From Candidatus Uabimicrobium amorphum (GTDB lineage: Bacteria > Planctomycetota > Uabimicrobiia > Uabimicrobiales > Uabimicrobiaceae): a stretch of 64,000 nucleotides of DNA. The position numbers and the translations under genes were made by a program. Shown here one piece after another: positions 46,026 through 54,546 of the stretch (position 1 is the first letter of the stretch; each line of letters opens with the position of its first letter). Where the stretch lies: contig NZ_AP019860.1 of the NCBI RefSeq assembly GCF_009002475.1, forward strand, positions 7,020,501 to 7,084,500, given 5' to 3'. A model generated the notes under the pieces. That model did not search any database, was not told the DNA's origin, and saw only the letters and a list, made by a program, of their open reading frames with translations.

Positions 46026-47747
46026 ATGCAAACTCTAGGACGCTTTGCAAATATAGATAAAATTTTATTTTCGGAAGATCAAAAGTCATTGATTGTATTT
46101 AGCAATGAAGAAGTTGCGGCTTTTGATTTAAACACTTATGAACAACTAGAAACCATTCCCACGTACCAAAAGCCTGTAGATTCTGAAAAACCTATTGATC
46201 CACAGGACCCCCAGTACATTGCAAAAATACTAGAAAATCGCGTAATGTCTCCTGATGGTCAATATTATTTAAAAGCAAAAGCCTGGGAACCTGTAGGGCT
46301 TTACCTTTGTAGTGACAACACTATGTTAACATCACTTTCTATTGAAACCTATGATGAAGCCAATGCCAGCGATTATTGTTTTTCACCGGACGGTACTTTA
46401 GTTGCCATCGGAACAACAGAAATGGAGTTTACCGGATCTCTTTTTGTTTTTGAACTCAAGAGCAAACAACAAGTGGCATGTCACAGTTGCCATCAGTGCA
46501 TTTCGAAAGTCTTGTTTTTTAGCGATAATAAACAAATTGTTTACAGCGATCTAGATGGAGCTATTTACATATACTCTCTGGAGCAAAATAAAGTACTCTA
46601 CTCAAATAAAACGCACTCCAGTTTTTTGGGAAAACTTCTACTCTCTCCAGATGACAAACAAGTCATTTCTTTTTGTTCCAAAGACAACAATTTGAATATT
46701 TGGAATTACGGCGAAACGCATAAACAAAAACCTGTCTTAAACAATGATGGTATCAAATTACTGCCTTGCCTGAAAGATCGTTACCTAACAAATATATTTT
46801 TTAGTGCTAATGGCGAACGGATGGTGACATTGTTCAGTAACGGATCATCTTTCTTGTGGGATAGCACATCCATGAACCAGATAACTTCTCTCATCGACAG
46901 TAATACGATTCTTCTAATGGGAAGTACAGCCATCGCCATAACTTTTTCTCATGATCAGCAAAAAATTATTTGCGCAAAACGCGATGGTATTTACGAATGG
47001 TCAAGTGAAGATGGGCAACTATTAAATAGAAAAGAAGAGAATATTGAGCATTGGAGAAGAAGTCTATTTTCTCCCGATAGAAAAATACTCACTATTTTTC
47101 GAGATGATATTACCGAGTGGATCAATCTTGAAACATTCGAAAGAAAATTTTTTGAGTATCAACCGTTGGCGTATGAATATGCCTATTCTCACGACTCAAA
47201 AAAGTTAGTGTTGGCAAGCGAAAGTGGGGATCTTTCCATGATGGATGTTTACAACACGGAAACAATATCGCCTTTTTATACTAGCGATGATTCCATTCAT
47301 GCGATTGCATTTTCAAAAGACAACAATTACATTGCTGTGTGGAATAGCGGCATTGTGGTGATAGATTTGAAATCATATGAGGTACTCCATAAATTTTCTT
47401 ATGAAAGAAAACACCAGGAGTGTGTTGCCATTTCTCCTGGCGGTCAGAGTTACGAGTTATCTTTTTGTGAAAATGGTAAATTACTCTTTATACAAAACGG
47501 CATAAACGTCGATTGTTGGGATTGGCGTAAGGGAAATCTAGTCGAGACAAAAAAAGGCGATATCTGGTCGCTAGAAAACGCACAATATATGCTTGTACCA
47601 GACGGTATAGACATGGCCGTTAAATCCGTAGTTGATGGTAAATTAATCAAACGTTTTCCTGTCAAATTAGATAAATACACACCACATCCCAACGGAAAGT
47701 CTTGGGTGGGTTGGTCTGGAAAAAATACACTCTATCAACTTATGTAA
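46026..47747 (+). CDS. WD40-like beta-propeller protein
   Basis: 573 residues; ATG 46026 has GAGGA five bases upstream (an in-frame ATG at 46014 overlaps it). Degenerate WD40-like blades run along the whole length (CFSPDGTLVAIG, FSDNKQIVYSDLDGAIYIYS, LSPDDKQVISFCSKDNNLNIW, FSKDNNYIAVWNSGIVVID). There is no signal peptide or TM. It lies 14 bp after the receptor-kinase gene and is almost certainly in its operon; inference: a partner or substrate of that kinase. Confidence 0.8.
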   Translation: MQTLGRFANIDKILFSEDQKSLIVFSNEEVAAFDLNTYEQLETIPTYQKPVDSEKPIDPQDPQYIAKILENRVMSPDGQYYLKAKAWEPVGLYLCSDNTMLTSLSIETYDEANASDYCFSPDGTLVAIGTTEMEFTGSLFVFELKSKQQVACHSCHQCISKVLFFSDNKQIVYSDLDGAIYIYSLEQNKVLYSNKTHSSFLGKLLLSPDDKQVISFCSKDNNLNIWNYGETHKQKPVLNNDGIKLLPCLKDRYLTNIFFSANGERMVTLFSNGSSFLWDSTSMNQITSLIDSNTILLMGSTAIAITFSHDQQKIICAKRDGIYEWSSEDGQLLNRKEENIEHWRRSLFSPDRKILTIFRDDITEWINLETFERKFFEYQPLAYEYAYSHDSKKLVLASESGDLSMMDVYNTETISPFYTSDDSIHAIAFSKDNNYIAVWNSGIVVIDLKSYEVLHKFSYERKHQECVAISPGGQSYELSFCENGKLLFIQNGINVDCWDWRKGNLVETKKGDIWSLENAQYMLVPDGIDMAVKSVVDGKLIKRFPVKLDKYTPHPNGKSWVGWSGKNTLYQLM

Positions 47748-47759
47748 ACAATACTAAAA

Positions 47760-47794
47760 TGCCAGACTCGTGCCAGGTTCTGACACTCTTTTTT
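47760..47794 (+). terminator. Probable terminator
   Basis: An imperfect stem TGCCAGA/TCTGACA (47760-47785) is followed by TTTTTT at 47789-47794, just after the propeller gene. Confidence 0.5.
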
Positions 47795-47859
47795 AAAGAT
47801 CTCAATTAAAAGAACAAGTTATATGTTTAACAACTTATGTTCCAGAGTAATAGCATGAG

Positions 47860-48312
47860 TTACAAAGTACCAAGGTAATAAACAAATAACGGACTAATAA
47901 GGATCAAAATGTTTACAAAAAGTAACCCATTTTTTTGCGCTAAATAACTACACACAATAGCTATCCCAAGAGGAATATACGAAATCATAATAAGCATAAA
48001 AAACAAAAGTGGCCCCATTCCATCCATGGGAATACTGAGTGATATAATTCCCATAACAAAACCACATCCTCCAAGGCTATACAAAACTTTGGATATTTTG
48101 AGATATATTTGCTTCGTTTTGGGTTGCAGATCGAGCTTATTCAGTAGCAAAAGTACTGTTGTGGCAGAGAATGCAGTAAGACAATACAATCCGATATGTG
48201 AAATATCTATTTGGAAATAAATACGGAGTATAGTGAAGTATAGATATTGAAAAACAACACAAAGAAATACAAAAAAGAACGCTTTTTCGAGTTGAACTTG
48301 ACTTTGAGTCAT
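47860..48312 (-). CDS. Small four-TM membrane protein
   Basis: 150 residues from ATG 48312 (AAAGGA upstream). Hydrophobic segments: AFFFVFLCVVFQYLYFTIL; IGLYCLTAFSATTVLLLL; YSLGGCGFVMGIISLSI with LLFFMLIMISYIPLGIAIVC; FVNILILISPLFVYYL. No family is recognised; it stands alone. Confidence 0.65.
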   Translation of the reverse strand: MTQSQVQLEKAFFFVFLCVVFQYLYFTILRIYFQIDISHIGLYCLTAFSATTVLLLLNKLDLQPKTKQIYLKISKVLYSLGGCGFVMGIISLSIPMDGMGPLLFFMLIMISYIPLGIAIVCSYLAQKNGLLFVNILILISPLFVYYLGTL

Positions 48313-48684
48313 ATGAAATTCCTTTAATTAAATGTCTTGATTACGGTTCCCAATCAAACGGGGAATGACCATTGTAAAACGTAGTTTTCTAGCCAGATAC
48401 CGCACTTAATTGTGAGACAGTACCATGGATCAAATGTCAACAGAGCTTACTATTTCACACTCTTTATTTCTTTCATTTTTTCATACCTAATTGTCAACAA
48501 AGAACTTCATCAATCACATACTCTTTTTCATCTGTCCACAAACGAATATCTTGTGGTGAAATTTATACTTTCTTAGCTACGTGTGTTACATCTTCAATGT
48601 GTAAAATCCATTTCTTAGCTTAGTGGTATAGCGTTTCTCACTGTAAACCAAGTTGAATAGCTATTTGTATTTTGACTTCAGATT
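48313..48684. other. Intergenic region with possible decayed coding remnant
   Basis: On the minus strand, 48500-48640 reads WILHIEDVTHVAKKV, a stop, then ISPQDIRLWTDEKEYVIDEV and another stop. The composition is protein-like (DIRLWTD), suggesting a broken small gene. No intact gene is present. Confidence 0.35.
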
Positions 48685-50445
48685 TTACTGTTCGCGTTGG
48701 TGGAAACTTACAAATAGATTTGAGGGCATCATGGTAAAAGATAAAATTTCATCATTTTGACTTAGCGTTTCCTTACTTGTAATGGAAAAGTTTTTGCATA
48801 GCATCGCCATAACGGTTTTTATTTCTAGAAGCGCTAAGTTTCTTCCTGGACAAAATCGTGGACCAGCACCAAATGGCAAAAACGCTTTGAGATTGTGAGA
48901 TTGGCCTGAAGATGGCGGAGTTAACCAACGCTGTGGTTGAAATTCGCGCGCTGAAGTAAAGGCATCGTCTTGTAATGAACAATGGCGGGTCAGCAAAAAA
49001 ATAGGAGTTCCTGCGGCAATATCGTATCCACCTAAATCAACATTTTTCGTCGTTTCCATAAATAAAAGTGGTGCAACAGGTTTAAGACGCATTGTTTCAT
49101 TTGCAACGGCTTCCATATAACTTAATTTGTCTACATCATGAAAGTTTTGCAATACTTTTGCATCACCAAGAATAGCATCTGCTTCTTGTTGCATTTTATT
49201 TTGAACCTCAGGGTATTTGGTCATGTAAGACATCATCCACGCCAAGGTTCCCGCAGTTGTATCTTCACCTGCTAATAATATAGTAACAACATTGCCAAAA
49301 ATGTCGTCGTCTGTAAATTCCGCGTCTTCTTTTTCTCGGGCAACCATCATCGCCTCTAGGAAATTTGTGGGGTTTTCCATTAACTCAGGGTTTTGCGCAA
49401 GCTTCTGTGCACAGTGAGCTATAATATTTTTTATTTCTTTGCGTACCGCATCTAAGGCCTTGTCTAAAGCATGATCTATCGAAAGTTTAAAAAAACGCCA
49501 GTACGGTATAGGTGCACTGATTCGATAGTGAATAGCAGGAAATATCTTTTCCAGGTGTTGTTGAATCACTTCTTCTTTTTCTTCGAGAGTGTTGATGTCA
49601 TATCCAAAGGCTAAATTTGTGGTAACATCAACCGTATAGCGCATCAAATCGAGTAATATTTTTTTCGGAGAACTGTCGATGGAATGATCCCAACGTTTTT
49701 TTAGCCGTTCAGTGACCTTGACAAGCGTTGGGTAAAAATTACGTAAGTGATTTGTATTCAGAGCATGCATGACAACACGTCGTTGTTTACGCCATCGGTC
49801 TCCTTCAGCGGAAAAAACTCCGCGAACGTTCATGTCTTGAAAAATAGATTCCATAACACTTAAACGGCGATAAGTATTTGGTCTCTTGCGTAAGATTTCG
49901 CCTATTAGCTCTGGATCAGAAACAACAACGATTTTTTTATGTGCTAGTTGAAATTGATACATCGAACCATGAATATCTGCCCATTTTTCTAAAGTTACAT
50001 GTATTCGTTTTTTATCCACTTGTAGAATATTCCCTAAAAAAGGAACTCCTTTAGGGCGCGGTAACTTTTTAAATGGTTGAGTTGTAGATTCAGAAGACGT
50101 CATCTCTTTTTTTTGGATTTGTTGTTTCCAAGCTAAAATTTCGTCTTTTTTTACTGTAACATACTCATCTTGTATACAAGCGGTAAATTTCTTTAAGCAA
50201 GTGTTGCTATTTTGTACTCTTTTTCCTGATGAACAATCAAAACGCCATCCATGTCCACTGCATACAATTGCTCCGTTTTCGATAGTTCCTTCTGATAATA
50301 ATGCACCTTGGTGAGGACATTCCCCTTGAAAGATAGAAATTTCTTCTTTGTTTTTTAGAATTACAAGGGAAACACCTTCTACTTCTGCGGCGATTAGCTT
50401 TCCCTGTAAAAGCTTACTTAAATGTGCTATGCGAATAGTTTCCAT
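48685..50445 (-). CDS. Rieske [2Fe-2S] - cytochrome P450 fusion
   Basis: 586 residues from ATG 50445 with AAGGA upstream. Residues ~1-105 are a Rieske ferredoxin domain with C43-P-H45 and C62-S-G-H65 (ECPHQG and CSGHGWRFD), the complete cluster ligand set. After a ~20-residue linker (KKEMTSSESTTQPFKKLPRP), residues ~126-586 are a full P450. It has AGEDTTAGT (oxygen-binding helix I), NETMRL (ExxR), QPQRW, and the haem loop FLPFGAGPRFCPGRNLAL with Cys ~532. The P450 resembles class-I type bacterial/CYP102-like monooxygenases by motif. No reductase gene is adjacent. Inference: the Rieske domain delivers electrons to the haem in place of a separate ferredoxin, and an external reductase is still needed. 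The substrate is unknown. Confidence 0.93.
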   Translation of the reverse strand: METIRIAHLSKLLQGKLIAAEVEGVSLVILKNKEEISIFQGECPHQGALLSEGTIENGAIVCSGHGWRFDCSSGKRVQNSNTCLKKFTACIQDEYVTVKKDEILAWKQQIQKKEMTSSESTTQPFKKLPRPKGVPFLGNILQVDKKRIHVTLEKWADIHGSMYQFQLAHKKIVVVSDPELIGEILRKRPNTYRRLSVMESIFQDMNVRGVFSAEGDRWRKQRRVVMHALNTNHLRNFYPTLVKVTERLKKRWDHSIDSSPKKILLDLMRYTVDVTTNLAFGYDINTLEEKEEVIQQHLEKIFPAIHYRISAPIPYWRFFKLSIDHALDKALDAVRKEIKNIIAHCAQKLAQNPELMENPTNFLEAMMVAREKEDAEFTDDDIFGNVVTILLAGEDTTAGTLAWMMSYMTKYPEVQNKMQQEADAILGDAKVLQNFHDVDKLSYMEAVANETMRLKPVAPLLFMETTKNVDLGGYDIAAGTPIFLLTRHCSLQDDAFTSAREFQPQRWLTPPSSGQSHNLKAFLPFGAGPRFCPGRNLALLEIKTVMAMLCKNFSITSKETLSQNDEILSFTMMPSNLFVSFHQREQ

Positions 50446-50671
50446 CTTAAATCCTTAAAGGATGACAATTTTGTCAAGTAAGAACAGTGGTGATAACATA
50501 GTATCGTTAATTGCTGGTATGCAATGCCTCTCACCGGAGAGTTTGCCCATATCAAAAAGTATTCCTTACAATTTTACGCATTTTATACTAAAATTGAACT
50601 GCTTTTTTACTTTCGTAGTTTACCATAAGGCACACTAACTTCTGCAAAACAACTAATAAAAGGAGTATTTC

Positions 50672-52663
50672 GTGCAGTTTCAAAAAAATACCCCCATAAA
50701 TCAACATCTCGCCAATTTATTTGCCAGCCAAAAAGCGGTAGTATTCGCTGGTGCAGGTATAAGTTTAGAACCGCCTGCAGGTTTACCGGACTGGAATAAA
50801 TTACGCGACTATACACTAGAGGCCGTTAGTTCTAGAGACGCTTTTTTACAAAAATACTTTGATGTCTTAGTGTCCGTTCCGATGATTGCATCGCCAGGGA
50901 AAAAAGGCTTAACCCCCGAGGTTGTCGCATCTAAAATATCTGAAAATTGCTATGGATATTTTGAATGTTTTCGTGCTCTCAAAGACGGACAACCCAATGC
51001 CAACCATCGTTATCTCGCCAAAATGGCGAAAAATGGGCTACTAAAATACATTATTACGACCAACTTTGATGTATTTATAGAAAAAGCTTTAGAACAAGAA
51101 AATATCGATTACGTTACATATCGTACCCAGGAAGAGTTTGCTTCTTTTCCGCAAAACTTTCGTAGAGACACCATACACATCATAAAAATACATGGCTGCA
51201 TTAGTGAACCAAGAACCATTACCGCAACTGTTGAACAAGAAGCGAAAGGTCTTTTGCCCGTTATTGGCGATGCCATTGAGTTGCTTCTTGCAGACTATGG
51301 CTTTGTCTTTTGGGGATACAGTGGGGCGGATCTAAAAATAGATTTGGACTACTTGCGCATGGTTTCAGCAAGTGAAAAGGCCCAAGGATTTGTGTGGAAT
51401 TTTTTAGAACTGCCCAACTACAAAGAACCGATAAATCCCAATGTTGAGAAGCTAGATGCGATGTACGGAGAAAAAGCTTACGTTGTCCATGGTAAACTCC
51501 CTGATATTTTTGACCACTTTATAGCTGAAAGTGACCAGATAGAACGTACAAAATACAGTGCCGAAGAAGAAAAGTCATGGCGAGAGCAAAAAAATGTACG
51601 TTTTAAAAATGCTTTGACAGAATGGGCTACACAGCATCTACAGCAGGTAGATGCCTCTAGTATATACGGGCGACTACTTCAGCACAGTGGTAAAACACAA
51701 GAGGCCATAGAATGCCTGGAACACCAACTTAAAATTTGTCAGGACAACTCTGGTAGCGAGCTTGAAATAGCGAAAATCACCAACAATATCGGTTTAGTAT
51801 ATCACGGCGTAGGTGAATATCATAAAGCTCTAGATTATTTTGAAAAAGCCAAAGAAATTGCCCAAAAAACAGGATCAGAGACAGAACTAGCAAGATCACT
51901 AAACAATCTGGGACTCATCTATAGTGTTCAGGGAAAACTAGACGATGCATTGGCAGTCTATCTCAAAGTTTTGGACATGAATCGCAAAGCCATTAGCAAA
52001 AAAAATATGGGATCTTTACTTGGCAACATCGGGATGATATATCACGACAAAAAACATCACGAGCAAGCTTTAAAATACCTTCAAGAAGCCGTAGAAATAG
52101 CGCGAGAGTTAGGTGACAAATACTCTTTAGCCACAAGATTAAATAACATTGGTAGCGTATGCAGTAATCAGCAAAAACATGATGAAGCACTCAAATACTA
52201 CTTGGAATCTCTAGAGATCACGCGTATTCTAGGAGATAAAAAAGGGCTAGGACGACAGTTAAATAACATCGGGGCTATCTACTACCACCAAAAGAAATAC
52301 TATGATGCTGTAGGGTATTACGTGGAAGCAGAAAAAATATGCAAAGAGATCGGAGACAAAAAAATACTCGGAACAATTTATAGCAACCGCGCCTCGATTT
52401 TTTTGGCCTTCAAGAATTTCAACGAAGGACTGAACTACGCACAAAAGGGACTTGACATTATGGTGGAAATAGGTGATTTTCCCATGGCCGCGGCGACATG
52501 TGAAACAATGGGTATTATACACGAAGATGTTTTGCGCGATTATGCCAAAGCGATCAAATGCTATGAAGAAAGTATTCAGTACTACACAAGAATCGGTCGA
52601 ACAGACAAAACATCGGAAATGCCACAATGGATTGCGGAGTGTAGGGCCAAAGGTTCTCTGTAA
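50672..52663 (+). CDS. SIR2-like NADase/deacylase domain + TPR array
   Basis: 663 residues from GTG 50672, with AAGGAG six bases upstream. Residues ~20-290 are a SIR2-type Rossmann domain: VVFAGAGIS (26-31) for NAD, TTNFD (~129-133), KIHG with the catalytic-type His ~174, and FWGYSGAD. Residues ~335-655 hold about eight TPRs (AKITNNIGLVYHGVGEYHKALDYFEK and similar, continuing to the end). SIR2 domains with sensor repeats occur in anti-phage abortive systems, where SIR2 destroys NAD on infection, and in SIR2-TPR STAND-less proteins. That role is an inference here, strengthened by the phage/plasmid-type genes and restriction locus downstream. The 3' end and its terminator are duplicated 1.55 kb downstream. 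Confidence 0.88.
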   Translation: MQFQKNTPINQHLANLFASQKAVVFAGAGISLEPPAGLPDWNKLRDYTLEAVSSRDAFLQKYFDVLVSVPMIASPGKKGLTPEVVASKISENCYGYFECFRALKDGQPNANHRYLAKMAKNGLLKYIITTNFDVFIEKALEQENIDYVTYRTQEEFASFPQNFRRDTIHIIKIHGCISEPRTITATVEQEAKGLLPVIGDAIELLLADYGFVFWGYSGADLKIDLDYLRMVSASEKAQGFVWNFLELPNYKEPINPNVEKLDAMYGEKAYVVHGKLPDIFDHFIAESDQIERTKYSAEEEKSWREQKNVRFKNALTEWATQHLQQVDASSIYGRLLQHSGKTQEAIECLEHQLKICQDNSGSELEIAKITNNIGLVYHGVGEYHKALDYFEKAKEIAQKTGSETELARSLNNLGLIYSVQGKLDDALAVYLKVLDMNRKAISKKNMGSLLGNIGMIYHDKKHHEQALKYLQEAVEIARELGDKYSLATRLNNIGSVCSNQQKHDEALKYYLESLEITRILGDKKGLGRQLNNIGAIYYHQKKYYDAVGYYVEAEKICKEIGDKKILGTIYSNRASIFLAFKNFNEGLNYAQKGLDIMVEIGDFPMAAATCETMGIIHEDVLRDYAKAIKCYEESIQYYTRIGRTDKTSEMPQWIAECRAKGSL

Positions 52664-52697
52664 CAAACACTTGGGTGTTCGGGGCTCGGACACACCA
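52573..52697 (+). repeat. Direct repeat A (3' end of SIR2-TPR gene plus hairpin)
   Basis: This covers the last ~90 bases of the SIR2-TPR gene, its stop, and a hairpin (GTGTTCG/CGGACAC, 52677-52695). It matches 54124-54248 along its length with about 20 differences; longest shared run: GGAGTGTAGGGCCAAAGGTT. Confidence 0.85.
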
Positions 52698-52924
52698 GTA
52701 TTTTATTTATGTTCACTTTTTACAAAGTTGTTATCAATATAAAAGTAAATTCAAATTTGTTACATCCAGGTAGTAATTCAATTTTCGAAATAGCATTTCT
52801 TTTGACTCTTGAAATTTACATTTGGTATATTGAAAAGTGAGACTAGGGTAGCTCCCGAAAGCTGGATACTTTGGCCAGTTGTCTCACATAATATTACCAA
52901 AGAACCTTGCAAAGGAGGTTTCAA

Positions 52925-53047
52925 TTGACAGAAGTAAAAGCTGTTTACTACGGACAGGTAAAAATAATACCTGGTATTGTTAGTGATGGTTACGTATTGA
53001 ATGACCACACCGCTGTAATGAGGGAAGAGGTGTTGCAAATTTATTAG
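52925..53047 (+). CDS. N-terminal fragment of P63C-like/nuclease gene (frameshifted)
   Basis: TTG 52925 is preceded by AAAGGAGG at ideal spacing, the strongest ribosome site in this region, so translation surely begins here. The 40-residue product (VYYGQVKIIPGIVSDGYVLN...) resembles the start of phage P63C-domain proteins, which read G-x-L-x-I-x-x-x-V-L-x-D-G-x-R-V-L. It ends at TAG 53045. A -1 shift around 53018-53030 would continue into GRGVANLLDMNHAALIRMV and the main frame below, so this is the 5' end of the same gene. Confidence 0.6.
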   Translation: MTEVKAVYYGQVKIIPGIVSDGYVLNDHTAVMREEVLQIY

Positions 53048-53049
53048 AT

Positions 53050-54045
53050 ATGAATCATGCAGCTCTAATTCGCATGGTGACTAAAGGGTTTCCAAACAAG
53101 CTCAATCGCTTTAATGAAAAAGGTTTGAGCATGGTGACTAAAACGGTTAAAGTTACAGCAAACAACTGTCCGTACAAAGGTAGAAGTATTCAAGTTTATG
53201 ATGCTGAAATCATAGAGTCTCTTATATCAATGTACGCTTTGGCTCTAGCTTACCGTCAGCTAAGAGAAAACCAAAAGCATATTGGTGAAAGATGTGTTTT
53301 TCTTTTAAAATCATTGGTGAGAACTGCACTGGAGTCTGCTATACAGGAAGCTTGTGGTTTTATTCCACAGGTACAGCAAACAGCACAAAATCACTATTCT
53401 AAGGCCATTAGTTTAATTCAAAAAATGGGATTTCATTGCACAGTAGATCAACATATTGCAACCAAAAAGGACATTGCTTCATTTCTTAACATTCCGATTA
53501 GCACACTCAACAGTTTTTTATACAAACATAGTTACGAAATCAAACCCATAAAGCTTGACTCTCCAAGGATCCGCTCATTTGGTAGTAAAGCATCGCGCAT
53601 GAATGGTTATCATTTACACGATATCGTAAAAATTATTTTTGGCATAGATACAGAAGTCACTGCACGAATAAAACAGGAAATGTTTGGGCAACTGGGTACT
53701 TTTGCAAAACTTGATAGTCGAAGTGAAATTGAGTGGCGCTCTGTATTGAAAGAAATCTTTTCGGATTTTGATTTTAAATGTAACCATCCCATTGGAAAAT
53801 ACCGCTACTATGTTGATTATTTTGTTCCTGAGTTGCAACTGTGTTTAGAATGCAATGGTTATGATTGCCATCGCAGTTATGATGCGCAAAAGGAAAAAGA
53901 GCGTGAGCAAATAATAACTCAAAACTATGGTCTTATTCGTTTTCACCACAAAGTGAAATTAGAGACTCTTGTGAACGCTATTTTAAAAATAAAACCCGGC
54001 AGTGTAATACGTTTGTATGACCAAGAAAAAATAGCGCAAACTTAA
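53050..54045 (+). CDS. P63C-like N-terminus + Vsr/DUF559-type nuclease C-terminus
   Basis: 331 residues from ATG 53050, but the frame is open back to ~53020 and the real start is probably TTG 52925 in another frame. The first ~100 residues (YDAEIIESLISMYALALAYR, RENQKHIGERCVFLLKSLVR, IQEACGF) follow the pattern of phage P63C proteins. A central part may contain a HTH (KKDIASFLNIPISTLNSFLY). The C-terminal ~110 residues resemble very-short-patch/DUF559 nucleases: YYVDYFVPELQLCLECNGYD with the acidic pair Asp and Glu, then ...EKEREQIITQNYGLIRFHHK. It is flanked by a ~120-bp duplication. Probably a mobile or phage-derived endonuclease; activity is uncertain because of the frameshift. Confidence 0.7.
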   Translation: MNHAALIRMVTKGFPNKLNRFNEKGLSMVTKTVKVTANNCPYKGRSIQVYDAEIIESLISMYALALAYRQLRENQKHIGERCVFLLKSLVRTALESAIQEACGFIPQVQQTAQNHYSKAISLIQKMGFHCTVDQHIATKKDIASFLNIPISTLNSFLYKHSYEIKPIKLDSPRIRSFGSKASRMNGYHLHDIVKIIFGIDTEVTARIKQEMFGQLGTFAKLDSRSEIEWRSVLKEIFSDFDFKCNHPIGKYRYYVDYFVPELQLCLECNGYDCHRSYDAQKEKEREQIITQNYGLIRFHHKVKLETLVNAILKIKPGSVIRLYDQEKIAQT

Positions 54046-54546
54046 TAGCGATTTTGAGGCACACATTCAGTGTGTCTCAAAATAACATCAAATATACCAA
54101 CAGTTAAACTTGACGCCATTTTTTATTCAGTATTACACAATAATCGGTCGAACAGACAAAACATTGGAAATGCCGCAATTGATAAGGAGTGTAGGGCCAA
54201 AGGTTTTCTGTAACAAACGCTTAGGTGTTTGGCACCCGGACACTCCACGGAGTTTTTATTTTGCATTTGCCCAAATCGATCAGGAGGTTAATAAATCGCA
54301 TAAACAACTTCACCAAATAACATATACTTTACCTTCAGGTTCTAGTGGGATGGAATAAGATTAGGGGAGGGCATCCCCCTCTATGCGCCAGAAAAATACT
54401 GGGCTGTGAGGTAAGTAATTAGGTGAGAAATAGAGTTTTTGCCTACATAACTCCTCTAAATTCGTCTACCATCATATCATACCATACAGCAACATACAAC
54501 ACATTTTAAACCACCATCTAGCCACGATTTAGGTGTATTATCTTCT
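54046..54546. other. Intergenic region holding repeat copy B
   Basis: About 500 bp between the nuclease gene and the unknown minus-strand gene. The first part is the duplicated SIR2-TPR gene tail; the rest shows no gene. Confidence 0.5.
54124..54248 (+). repeat. Direct repeat B (decayed copy of SIR2-TPR gene tail)
   Basis: It aligns with 52573-52697, including the stop region and the hairpin (GTGTTTGG/CCGGACAC), but carries substitutions and a one-base indel, so it no longer encodes the TPR end. It marks the right border of the segment carrying the nuclease gene. Confidence 0.85.

Noticed and set aside
53018..53030. Classic -1 programmed frameshift heptamer
   Set aside because: AGGGAAGAGG does not fit the X-XXY-YYZ slippery pattern in the zero frame, so mutation or error is more likely.
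54110..54358. 82-codon open frame after the nuclease gene
   Set aside because: It is explained by the duplicated SIR2-TPR gene tail read in a shifted frame.
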